21,267 bases of DNA from contig JAMPAO010000042.1 of the NCBI GenBank assembly GCA_023667165.1, positions 1 through 21,267 on the forward strand, read 5' to 3'. Of this stretch, positions 1 to 7,004 are shown piece by piece. Every line of letters begins with the position of its first letter. Position 1 is the first letter of the stretch. Source of the DNA: Ruminococcus sp. Its GTDB lineage: Bacteria; Bacillota; Clostridia; Oscillospirales; Ruminococcaceae. The translations under genes and the position numbers were made by a program. The notes below the pieces were generated by a model. That model saw only the letters and a program-made list of their open reading frames with translations, made no database searches and was not told where the DNA came from.

Positions 1-130
1 GATATACCCAAGATATGCCAATATCCGCAGGAAGCACGTGAAGCATTTATTCAAAGTTATGCGAAATTGATATTATTTTTTACCCTTTACATTCTCATAA
101 ATTGATTTATATGACCTAATTCAGCCTTTT
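1..130. other. Left-edge stretch, possibly the 3' end of an upstream plus-strand gene
   Basis: No gene can be assigned. All three plus-strand frames are open from base 1, with stops at about 37-39, 68-70 and 103-105, so the tail of a plus-strand gene may enter here. The terminator at 140-176 points the same way. None of the three short translations resembles a family I recognise, and the DNA from about 70 onward is AT-rich and looks non-coding. Which frame, if any, is used cannot be decided from this window. Confidence 0.25.
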
Positions 131-139
131 ACCGTTTCT

Positions 140-176
140 CATCCTGCCGAACTGAGGCAGGATGTTTATTTCTGTT
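140..176 (+). terminator. Intrinsic terminator facing right
   Basis: A perfect 9-bp stem (CATCCTGCC at 140-148, GGCAGGATG at 156-164) with a 7-base loop is followed on the plus strand by a T-rich run (TTTATTTCTGTT). On the minus strand the hairpin is followed by AGAAACGG, with no U-tract. It therefore most likely ends a plus-strand transcript entering from the left, not the minus-strand lipoprotein gene whose stop is at 199. Confidence 0.75.
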
Positions 177-198
177 CATTTATTCAATTTGCAATCTT

Positions 199-1803
199 CT
201 AGAAAAGCTTCGCGTACTTAAAATACATAACGTCAGTAAAAGGATCGTACCAAAGATCTGATACATTTTTATGATATATCAAATACTTTTTTTCAAAGGA
301 AAGCGGAAGTAAAAAATCATTGTCAATAAGATAATTTTCAATATCCTTGGCGCAGGTCATTTTTTCGGAAAGTTCCGCACATTGAGAGAGTTTTTTGATT
401 CTTCCCGATAATTCGTCGGTGTGACTGTCATCATATAACGCAGTATATTTTTCCAATTCCGCAATGAGATCCTCTGTCAAATTATAATCCGGAGCTGCGG
501 TAACAATACAGAAATCATATTCACCTGCAGATATTTTTTCGTTAAATATACTATCCGGTTCAAACTCGGTCACACAGTCGAAATTCATATTTTCATAAAA
601 ATCGGCGGCAGCATTATATATGTGTGATTTTGAATTCAGACTGTCGCTTGCCAGTAAAATGCTGTTGTTAAGCTCTGCCGAAACGTTTGCGGGCAGCAGA
701 TCCGATAATACTTTACCGGCGGCGATCCTTTCTTCCGGATAAAGCTCGCGAAAGCTCTTGTTCATTATAGTGACCGCATTGGGAAAAAGTCCCGCTGCCG
801 GAACGGAATTTTCATTTAATTCGGTATATATCCTTTCCATGTCGACGGCATTCATTACCGACGAGCGAATGTCGTAATTCAATGAATGCGCCGGTGAAGC
901 CACAAGGCATGTGACGCCGTAAATATATTCATTATATGAGTAGCTGCTCCGGATATTTTCATCATACTGCGAAATACTGTTGACCGTATAAGCATGGATA
1001 ACCGCATTTTTTGTATTTTGACTTTTCTCGGAGCTTTCGGATATCCGAATGTTTACCGACTGCGGAAACGTTTCATACCCCTCGACGGAATTATACTTTA
1101 TTTTTTCAAGCGTAATGTGATTGTCGTTCCAATACGGATCGTAATTCCAGTCGGATACGTAAAAAGCGCCGCAGGCATAGGTATCGGCTGCCGAAAGACC
1201 GTATCTTCCTTGAGTTGACAAAAATAACCGCTCATTGCAGGGCGACGCCGCTGAATGTGCAAGCAGTTTCAAAAATTCGCAGTTTGGATTATTCAGCGTT
1301 ATAGTAAGACTGCGGCTGTCGTTTGCCTTTACTCCGAAGCTGCCGCCGTCGGATTCACCGTTGTACAAACTCATGCTGTTTTTTATGCATTCAAAACGCT
1401 CCGTATACGGCGATTGTGTAGCCGGATCGTAAATACGCTTGAATGCGTATTCATAATCATAGGCGGTAAGAGGAAGCCTTTCATCTTCGGAGGAAAGACC
1501 GTACCAGCACAAACCGTCCCTAAGTACAAAATTATATTCAAGTCCGTCTGCGGATACGCTGTAGCTTTCCGCCGTTCCGCATACGACCATTCCCCTGCTG
1601 TCAATGTCCATGAGAGTTCCGTAAATATTTTTTATTACAAAAGCGGACGCCTTGCTTTCCGCAGTCTGAGGATCGAGGTTATACGGATTTTCCGAAAGAG
1701 TAACATTAAACTGACCGTTTCTGCCGTCGTCCTCGCCGCCGCAGCCGGAAAAAACACATACAAATATGAGCGCTGTAAATAAAAGCGTCAGCTTTTTTTT
1801 CAT
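199..1803 (-). CDS. Extracellular solute-binding lipoprotein, family 5 (oligopeptide/OppA type)
   Basis: Predicted membrane-anchored binding protein of 534 residues that would capture a peptide-like solute for an ABC importer. The N-terminus is a lipoprotein signal: MKKK, a hydrophobic core, then a lipobox ending FSGC with the lipidated cysteine at residue 21. The body opens with the family-5 pattern (YNLDPQTAESKASAFVIKNI, 'GTLMDID') and has the length usual for the family. The ATG at 1803 is chosen because AAAGGAA lies 11-12 bases upstream; an in-frame TTG at 1824 would overlap that site. It begins 25 bases after the nrdG stop with no terminator between, so it is probably co-transcribed with nrdDG. 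No permease or ATPase gene is nearby, so it is an orphan binding protein whose substrate cannot be named. The family is diverged here: I assign it by fold-level motifs, not by a close match. Confidence 0.8.
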   Translation of the reverse strand: MKKKLTLLFTALIFVCVFSGCGGEDDGRNGQFNVTLSENPYNLDPQTAESKASAFVIKNIYGTLMDIDSRGMVVCGTAESYSVSADGLEYNFVLRDGLCWYGLSSEDERLPLTAYDYEYAFKRIYDPATQSPYTERFECIKNSMSLYNGESDGGSFGVKANDSRSLTITLNNPNCEFLKLLAHSAASPCNERLFLSTQGRYGLSAADTYACGAFYVSDWNYDPYWNDNHITLEKIKYNSVEGYETFPQSVNIRISESSEKSQNTKNAVIHAYTVNSISQYDENIRSSYSYNEYIYGVTCLVASPAHSLNYDIRSSVMNAVDMERIYTELNENSVPAAGLFPNAVTIMNKSFRELYPEERIAAGKVLSDLLPANVSAELNNSILLASDSLNSKSHIYNAAADFYENMNFDCVTEFEPDSIFNEKISAGEYDFCIVTAAPDYNLTEDLIAELEKYTALYDDSHTDELSGRIKKLSQCAELSEKMTCAKDIENYLIDNDFLLPLSFEKKYLIYHKNVSDLWYDPFTDVMYFKYAKLF

Positions 1804-1828
1804 ATATTCATAATTCCTTTGCAAACAT

Positions 1829-2350
1829 TTAATTTGTCAGCATTTCCGAAAGAACTGTGCTGCCCTGCTCCATTGATCTCTTAACGTCAATTATCCTTTG
1901 ATTGTCGCTGCCTCTGAATTTGAGCATAAGGTTCTTTCTTTCGATAATAAACGGACCGTCCACAAGAAAGTCGGTTTCGTTCAAAAGCTTCATGTAACCG
2001 TTTTCAGGGGTGCTGTGAGATAAAAGATACTCATATTCATAGCCTGTATAGGTTATAACGTTAAGATCTTGTTCATGAACTTTTTTTGCAAGCTCTGCCA
2101 GGGCGCTTGCCTGACAAAAGGGTTCTCCCCCGCTCAGCGTAACTCCGTCAAGCATTGGATTTGACATGATCTGTTCAAATATATCTTCGACGGTTCTGTC
2201 CTCGCCGCCCGAGAAATCATGCGTCTGAGGATTATGACATCCTCTGCAGCTATGAGGACAGCCTTGAACGAAAAGCGTGTACCTAAATCCCGGACCGTCG
2301 ACAATGGAATCATTTACGGCTCCCGCGACTCTTACAGTATAATTTTCCAT
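1829..2350 (-). CDS. nrdG: Anaerobic ribonucleotide reductase activating protein (radical SAM)
   Basis: Radical-SAM activase of 173 residues that uses a 4Fe-4S cluster and S-adenosylmethionine to place a glycyl radical on NrdD. The cluster ligands are visible as CPHSCRGC (Cys31, Cys35, Cys38; CxxxCxxC), preceded by VDGPGFRYTLFVQG, which is typical of NrdG. A GGEPF motif, which contacts SAM, follows near residue 80. Length is normal. The start is the ATG at 2350, with AAGGA about 10 bases upstream; the in-frame TTG at 2374 lies at the base of a large hairpin and has no ribosome site. It sits 155 bases downstream of nrdD on the same strand, with the inverted repeat 2373-2419 between them. The protein looks fully intact, which contrasts with the missing radical-bearing loop of its partner. 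Confidence 0.95.
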   Translation of the reverse strand: MENYTVRVAGAVNDSIVDGPGFRYTLFVQGCPHSCRGCHNPQTHDFSGGEDRTVEDIFEQIMSNPMLDGVTLSGGEPFCQASALAELAKKVHEQDLNVITYTGYEYEYLLSHSTPENGYMKLLNETDFLVDGPFIIERKNLMLKFRGSDNQRIIDVKRSMEQGSTVLSEMLTN

Positions 2351-2372
2351 TAAATAACATTCCTTGCCTGCC

Positions 2373-2419
2373 AATAGATATGCTTTCCGAAACCAAAAGC
2401 CTCGGAAAGCATATCTATT
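2373..2419. repeat. Perfect 18-bp inverted repeat between nrdD and nrdG
   Basis: The arms 2373-2390 (AATAGATATGCTTTCCGA) and 2402-2419 are exact reverse complements, separated by 11 bases. In the nrdDG transcript the hairpin lies just upstream of the nrdG ribosome site and is followed by GGCAGGCAAGG, not a U-tract, so it is not a normal minus-strand terminator. On the plus strand it is followed by TATATAATTTTT. It may protect the 3' end of nrdD mRNA, act as a processing site, or tune nrdG translation. Confidence 0.85.
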
Positions 2420-2505
2420 ATATAATTTTTAATATGATCCCGCCGCAAAGACCGCTGTGCGGATGTGCGGGAAAGACGTCAGCCGCCCGGAATCTGCCTG
2501 TTTTT

Positions 2506-4752
2506 TCAGCAGCAGGTAAAACGGCGGATACGTTCGCTTGCTACGCCATGCTCCTCCTCGCGTCTGCCGCATTTGGGGCATACCTCGCCTATGATCCCCG
2601 TATATCCGCACACAGGATCGCGGTCCACAGGATGGTTGATCGAGCCGTAACCTATACCCGATTCCTTCATGCAGCGCACGACCTTTTCAAATGCGTCCAG
2701 ATTGTTCAGCGGATCGCCGTCAAGCTCCACATAGCTGATATGTCCCGCATTGGTAAGGTTATGATAAGGCGCTTCGATTTTGATCTTCTCAAAAGCGCTT
2801 ATGGGATAATAAACGGGTACATGGAAAGAATTCGTATAATAATCCCTGTCTGTAACGCCTTCGATAGAGCCGAATTTTTCTCTGTCAATTCGAACAAATC
2901 TTCCGGAAAGTCCCTCTGCGGGAGTTGCAAGAAGAGTATAATTCATTCCCGTGCGGATAGTTTCCTCGTCCATGCGCTCCCTCATTCTGGTAATTATCTC
3001 CAGACCCAGCGCACGCGCTTCCTCGTCCTCGCCGTGATGCTTTCCGATAAGAGCCTTAAGGCACTCCGCAAGTCCTATAAAGCCTATGGAAAGAGTTCCG
3101 TGCTTGAATACCTCTCCCACACAGTCGTCCGGACCCAGCTTGTCCGAATCTATCCATATCCCTTGACCCATAAGGAACGGAAAATTTCTGACTATCTTCT
3201 GCGCCTGTATCTTGTATCTGCTCATAAGCTGCCTGCACACAAGATCCATCATTTCCTCAAGACTGTCGAAAAAAGCTCCCACATTATGATTTGCCTTTAT
3301 AGCCAAACGCGGCAGATTTATGGACGTAAAGCTGAGATTTCCTCTGCCGGTAACGATTTCCCTTGTGGGATCGTAATGATTTCCTATGACCCTTGTTCTG
3401 CAGCCCATGTAGGCGACCTCGGTGTTATAATCGCCCTCTTTGTAATATTTAAGATTAAAGGGAGCGTCGATAAATGAGAAATTCGGGAACAGCCTCTTGG
3501 CGGAAACCTTGCATGCCAGCTTAAAAAGGTCGTAGTTGGGATCGCCCGGGTTATAGTTTATCCCTTCCTTTATCTTGAAGATATGAATGGGAAAAATAGG
3601 CGTTTCACCGTTTCCCAGACCGGCTTCATTGGCAAGGAGGATATTTTTTATGACCATTCTGCCCTCGCTGGTGGTGTCCAGACCGTAATTTATTGAGGAA
3701 AAAGGAACCTGCGCGCCTGCGCGGCTATTCATGGTGTTAAGGTTGTGGATAAGAGCCTCCATCGCTTGATACGTAGCTCTGTCGGTTTCCTTTACGGTAT
3801 TCTGCGCCGTATATTTCTGTATCCTTTCGGCAGTTTCCGCGTTTACATATTCTGTAAGTCCCGCAAATTCCGCTTCCCTATAACCGTTATTATTATCAAG
3901 AACGGGATAAATACCCTTAGTTCGTAAAATTTCTTCGGCGATCTTATCGGCGATCTCCTGACCGTTGTCGAGCATACCCATCATTTCAAGGCATCGCGCA
4001 ATATTATAAACATATTTCCTGCGGTATGTTTTTTTCACTCCGTCGGTCATGGCATATTCAAAATTGGGTATGCTCTGACCGCCGTGCTGATCGTTCTGAT
4101 TGGACTGTATGGCAATACAGGCAAGAGCCGCATAGCTGGAGATATCGTTAGGCTCTCTCAAATAACCGTGACCTGTGGAAAATCCGTTTTTGAACAGCTT
4201 GATCAGATCTATCTGGCAGCAAGTGGAGGTAAGCGCGTAATAATCGAGATCGTGAATGTGTATATCGCCTTGATTATGAGCCTTAGCAGCCTTTTTATCA
4301 AGAACGTACATCTCATAGAACTGCTTTGCGCCCTCTGAGCCGTATTTGAGCATGGTGCCCATTGCGGTGTCCGCGTTGATATTTGCGTTTTCACGCTTTA
4401 TATCGCTGTCCTTAGCGGGTTTAAAGGTAAGATCCTCATATATTTTCATAAGCCGTGTATTCATCTCACGGGCGCGCGTCCTTTCGGAGCGGTACAGGAT
4501 ATATGCCTTGGCGGTTTTGGCGTGACCCTCTTCCATAAGCACTTTCTCAACAAGATCCTGAACCTGTTCCACCGTAGGCATACCGCCTCCGTAGGTCTTG
4601 TCGCAAAGCTCGCAGACCTCTACCGCAAGCTGCATGGACGTGTCGTAATCCGTACCGCCCACAGACTGTGCAGCCTTGTAAATGGCTTTTGCGATCTTTT
4701 CCACATTGAAAGTCGCCTTGCGTCCGTCTCTTTTTACTATGTGTGTAATCAC
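2506..4752 (-). CDS. nrdD: Anaerobic (class III) ribonucleoside-triphosphate reductase, lacking the C-terminal glycyl-radical loop
   Basis: Class III reductase of 748 residues that would reduce ribonucleoside triphosphates to deoxynucleotides without oxygen. An N-terminal ATP-cone is clear (residues 1 to about 95, beginning MITHIVKRDGRKATFNVEKI). The catalytic barrel contains NMNSRAGAQVPFSS, MGCRTRV (probable thiyl cysteine, near residue 450) and GRGNLSFTSINLPRLA. The C-terminus has VCGYTGIIGEVCPKCGR (cysteines 715, 725, 728). Firmicute homologues then continue ERIRRITGYLVGT with the radical glycine, about 25 residues before their end; here the frame reads ERIRRFTCC and stops at TGA. The three frames downstream contain no RxxGY-like continuation. 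The start is GTG, with AAAGGGG about 12 bases upstream. Either the enzyme is inactive, the locus is rearranged or misassembled, or the loop comes from another protein. Family certain; activity doubtful. Confidence 0.95.
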   Translation of the reverse strand: MITHIVKRDGRKATFNVEKIAKAIYKAAQSVGGTDYDTSMQLAVEVCELCDKTYGGGMPTVEQVQDLVEKVLMEEGHAKTAKAYILYRSERTRAREMNTRLMKIYEDLTFKPAKDSDIKRENANINADTAMGTMLKYGSEGAKQFYEMYVLDKKAAKAHNQGDIHIHDLDYYALTSTCCQIDLIKLFKNGFSTGHGYLREPNDISSYAALACIAIQSNQNDQHGGQSIPNFEYAMTDGVKKTYRRKYVYNIARCLEMMGMLDNGQEIADKIAEEILRTKGIYPVLDNNNGYREAEFAGLTEYVNAETAERIQKYTAQNTVKETDRATYQAMEALIHNLNTMNSRAGAQVPFSSINYGLDTTSEGRMVIKNILLANEAGLGNGETPIFPIHIFKIKEGINYNPGDPNYDLFKLACKVSAKRLFPNFSFIDAPFNLKYYKEGDYNTEVAYMGCRTRVIGNHYDPTREIVTGRGNLSFTSINLPRLAIKANHNVGAFFDSLEEMMDLVCRQLMSRYKIQAQKIVRNFPFLMGQGIWIDSDKLGPDDCVGEVFKHGTLSIGFIGLAECLKALIGKHHGEDEEARALGLEIITRMRERMDEETIRTGMNYTLLATPAEGLSGRFVRIDREKFGSIEGVTDRDYYTNSFHVPVYYPISAFEKIKIEAPYHNLTNAGHISYVELDGDPLNNLDAFEKVVRCMKESGIGYGSINHPVDRDPVCGYTGIIGEVCPKCGRREEEHGVASERIRRFTCC

Positions 4753-4793
4753 GGTTATATTTATCCCCTTTCAGATATCCGAAAAAATGCCAA

Positions 4794-4809
4794 ACACTAA
4801 ATTTAGTAT
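4794..4809. promoter_or_regulatory. NrdR box, distal
   Basis: ACACTAAATTTAGTAT matches the palindromic NrdR-box pattern (ACAC, AT-rich centre, GTGT-like end) with one weak half. Its first base is exactly 32 bp from that of the second box, which is three helical turns and the spacing known for paired NrdR boxes in ribonucleotide reductase promoters. It lies in the nrdD untranslated leader. Confidence 0.8.
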
Positions 4810-4825
4810 TTATCGGAAAACTGAA

Positions 4826-4841
4826 ACACAACATATAGTGT
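4826..4841. promoter_or_regulatory. NrdR box, proximal, inside a longer palindrome
   Basis: ACACAACATATAGTGT fits the NrdR consensus closely. It is extended into perfect 9-bp arms, CTGAAACAC at 4821-4829 and GTGTTTCAG at 4838-4846. It lies just downstream of the predicted transcription start, so NrdR bound here would block polymerase escape. NrdR represses reductase genes when dATP is plentiful. Confidence 0.85.
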
Positions 4842-4856
4842 TTCAGTCCATTTATA

Positions 4857-4885
4857 AGTATATATTATTTTACCTGTCTTGTCAA
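4857..4885 (-). promoter_or_regulatory. Sigma-A promoter of nrdD-nrdG
   Basis: On the minus strand TTGACA (4880-4885) and TATACT (4857-4862) are separated by exactly 17 bases. Transcription should begin near 4850, giving a leader of about 100 bases that carries both NrdR boxes. No strong terminator separates this promoter from the end of ruvX at 4950, so some read-through from the pyrimidine operon is possible. Confidence 0.85.
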
Positions 4886-4949
4886 CATCATTGAGTTAAA
4901 AAAACAAGCAGGATTTTTGTGCATTTTTCCCATAGACCGACAAAAAATG

Positions 4950-5381
4950 TCATTTTTGGATATCCGACGTATTTTTCCGGTAATCCAGATAGTTTTCCAG
5001 AATTATTACCGCAGCCACAGCGTCCACGACATTCCTGCGTTTTTTTCCCCGCACGTTCACCTCGTTCAGATAATTGTGCGCAGATACCGTAGTGCAGCGC
5101 TCGTCCCACATCACCACGTCGATCCCGCATTTTTTTTTTACCTCCTCTCCGAAGCGGACGCATAATTCCGCTCTTGTCCCAACGGTATTGTTCATATTTT
5201 TGGGAAATCCCACAACAATAAGCTCCGCGCCCTCGTCCTTTGCAAGCTGAGCCGTTTTTTCGGCGCACTTTTCAAAGGAACGTTCAAATATCACCGTAAG
5301 AGGCGACGCAAGAAGCTCCGACCTGTCGCATACCGCTATTCCCGTGCGGCTGTCACCGAAATCCACCGACATTATTCTCAT
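4950..5381 (-). CDS. ruvX: RuvX/YqgF-family Holliday-junction resolvase-like nuclease
   Basis: RNase H-fold protein of 143 residues. The YqgF family is linked to Holliday-junction resolution and, in Escherichia coli, to 16S rRNA 5' processing. The acidic motifs are present: VDFGDSRTGIAV with Asp7, GFPKNMNNTVGTRAE near residues 59-72 (close to the family GLPKNMNGT), DERCTT with Asp93 and Glu94, and VVDAVAAVIIL with Asp120. Length is standard. The ATG at 5381 follows AAAGG by a short interval. It begins 57 bases after the preceding histidine phosphatase gene and is the last gene before the nrdD promoter, so it is probably the tail of the long pyrimidine transcript. That position has no obvious functional link with pyrimidine synthesis. 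Confidence 0.93.
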   Translation of the reverse strand: MRIMSVDFGDSRTGIAVCDRSELLASPLTVIFERSFEKCAEKTAQLAKDEGAELIVVGFPKNMNNTVGTRAELCVRFGEEVKKKCGIDVVMWDERCTTVSAHNYLNEVNVRGKKRRNVVDAVAAVIILENYLDYRKNTSDIQK

Positions 5382-5438
5382 GACGACCTTTCCTTTCCGT
5401 TATAAGACCGTGCGTCTAAGGCTGATATATACCATGCT

Positions 5439-6089
5439 TTATTTGCACCATTTAGATGAGGCAAGCGTAGACAGCGCGCCGTCAAGATGAGAAATATCAT
5501 TCTTAAAAACGATATGCGGAGCAAGTCCGCCGTCGTATTCGATAAGAGAAACGGCAGTGTTGTCCGACCATCCAGGATCCTCGTAATTATCCCATTCTCT
5601 CCCGTCGGCAAAGTTAAGATATGCCTTTATCGCCATTCCGTGTGAAACGACGGCGGCGGTTTTTCCGATGTTTTCCGACGCTATCCTTTTGACAGCCTCT
5701 TTCATGCGGTCATATACCTGTAAAGTGCTTTCTCCCCCCGGAGCTGCGAAACGGTTTATCATATTCCGCCACAGCTCGTATTCGTCTGGAAAAAGCTCGG
5801 GAAGCTCCGACCATTTTCGGTCCTCCCACTCTCCCCCGTCTATCTCGATGATATCCCGTTCTATCCTCACGGGAAGACCGTGATAACGGTTTACCGCCTC
5901 CGCCGTAGTCCTTGCCCTTAGCAGAGGACTTGAATATACCGCGTCGAGATGAACGTCCTTAAATCTTTCCGCAAGGCATTCAAGCTGTTTTTTCCCTTTT
6001 TCGCTTACCTCGGTGTCGGTTCTGCCCTGAAAAAATTCCAGTACATTGCCCATAGCCTCGGCATGGCGGATAATATAAAGTCTTGTCAT
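5439..6089 (-). CDS. Histidine phosphatase family protein (phosphoglycerate mutase-like)
   Basis: Small phosphohydrolase of 216 residues that would use a phosphohistidine intermediate. The catalytic signature is at the N-terminus as LYIIRHAEA (Arg8, His9; the family LxxRHGET with Ala in place of Gly). Other active-site elements are SSPLLRARTTAEA near residues 53-65, Glu82 in IEIDGGEWED, and VVSHG with His150. The ATG at 6089 has GGAG seven bases upstream. It follows the ANT(6)-family gene by 25 bases in the same direction, so the two are probably co-transcribed. The substrate cannot be read from sequence: the family includes cobalamin-pathway phosphatases, sugar-phosphate and nucleotide phosphatases and broad-specificity enzymes. 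A nucleotide-monophosphate substrate would fit the operon, but that is only inference from context. Confidence 0.9.
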   Translation of the reverse strand: MTRLYIIRHAEAMGNVLEFFQGRTDTEVSEKGKKQLECLAERFKDVHLDAVYSSPLLRARTTAEAVNRYHGLPVRIERDIIEIDGGEWEDRKWSELPELFPDEYELWRNMINRFAAPGGESTLQVYDRMKEAVKRIASENIGKTAAVVSHGMAIKAYLNFADGREWDNYEDPGWSDNTAVSLIEYDGGLAPHIVFKNDISHLDGALSTLASSKWCK

Positions 6090-6114
6090 TTGTTTACTCC
6101 AACATAAAAAAAAA

Positions 6115-6987
6115 TCAAATTTCCCCTGCGTTTTTCGGCGTATTTCTCACCCTTTCAAGCCAAAGCCTGCTGTTTTCCGCTTCTGTGCGGTCATATTCAC
6201 AGTCCAGCCTGCCGCCGACAACAGGGGCAAATTCGTCAAACAGTCCGCACATTGTAAACACCGCGTTCCATATCTCCGCCGCAGAAACGCCTCCGTAGGT
6301 TTTCAGAAAACGTTCCCATACATCGGGCGAAAGCCACCTGTACATATATTTTGCGGACTTCCCCACGCTTACGGAAAAGCCGGTATCAAAGCCTATCTTC
6401 CAGGATAAAATTTTTGTAAGCTGAGGACGTATATTAAAGTTTATCATATCGTGAACATAGGGCAGCTCATCGCGCCAAAGTCCTTTTGCGGCATTGTTCA
6501 GGCACCAGTGGAATTCATTGCACGCCGCCAGGAACTCGGCGGCGGAGGGTTTTCTTACGCGGTAGTCCTCGTCCGTAGGTTCGGGGAGCTCCGGCAGAAT
6601 GCCGTCCTTGTCAAGAAGTATCCTGCACAGCCTGTCCTTGGAAATATTGCAGCGCTTTGCAGGCTCAATATGAAGATCGAGCCTGTTTCCGTCGGCAAAC
6701 TGCATAAGCCATGTAAACCCCCTGTCAAAATCAACGGAACGTCCCGTCAAGCTGTCCATCAGGTCGGGCGTCTGCATATAAAGCCGTTCTCCGAAAATAT
6801 CTATCCACTTCACGTCCTCATAGAACGGCTTTGTTTCGGTAACGACATAAACAATATCATAATCCCTGAATATATCCTCGGGGACATTCGGATTGCACCG
6901 CGATCCGTTCATATATACGGCTCTGATACGTTCGTCGGCTTGCGCCGTGCCGATTATCAGTCCGAACATTTCCTTTTCGCTTCTCAA
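6115..6987 (-). CDS. ANT(6)/AadK-family aminoglycoside 6-adenylyltransferase-like protein
   Basis: Nucleotidyltransferase of 290 residues related to streptomycin 6-adenylyltransferases. The front half reads RSEKEMFGLI, AQADERIRAVYMNGSR, then FRDYDIVYVV, with the metal-binding DYD at residues 42-44 and a further acidic pair in RLDLHIEP near 102-109. This is the arrangement of the AadK/ANT(6) family. I place the start at a TTG (6987), because AGGGGAG lies seven bases upstream and the resulting N-terminus (MRSEKEM) is where homologues begin; the earlier TTG/GTG codons precede that site. It sits 17 bases behind pyrD and is followed closely by the histidine phosphatase. Chromosomal members of the family are common in Firmicutes and need not give resistance, so the real substrate is open. 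Confidence 0.9.
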   Translation of the reverse strand: MRSEKEMFGLIIGTAQADERIRAVYMNGSRCNPNVPEDIFRDYDIVYVVTETKPFYEDVKWIDIFGERLYMQTPDLMDSLTGRSVDFDRGFTWLMQFADGNRLDLHIEPAKRCNISKDRLCRILLDKDGILPELPEPTDEDYRVRKPSAAEFLAACNEFHWCLNNAAKGLWRDELPYVHDMINFNIRPQLTKILSWKIGFDTGFSVSVGKSAKYMYRWLSPDVWERFLKTYGGVSAAEIWNAVFTMCGLFDEFAPVVGGRLDCEYDRTEAENSRLWLERVRNTPKNAGEI

Positions 6988-7004
6988 AACGGCTCTCCCC
7001 TTTA

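Noticed and set aside
2506..2530. Reading the nrdD TGA as selenocysteine, or as a programmed frameshift at the following A6 run
   Set aside because: Read-through gives KNRQIPGG and then another stop, and neither shifted frame gives a glycyl-radical motif. The A run also lies after the stop.
2380..3477. 365-codon plus-strand open frame opposite nrdD
   Set aside because: Entirely antisense to a strongly conserved gene, with no domain, no ribosome site and a composition set by the opposite strand's codons.
4893..4950. Terminator after ruvX on the minus strand
   Set aside because: Only 4-bp AU-rich stems (ACAA/TTGT, GACA/TGTC) are present near the T-run; too weak to call.
4926..5268. 126-codon minus-strand frame overlapping ruvX
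   Set aside because: Out-of-frame shadow rich in Arg and Gly, with no family resemblance; ruvX explains the region.
6115..6987. Recently acquired antibiotic-resistance gene
   Set aside because: No insertion sequence, integrase, repeat or composition break; tightly spaced within a housekeeping operon.
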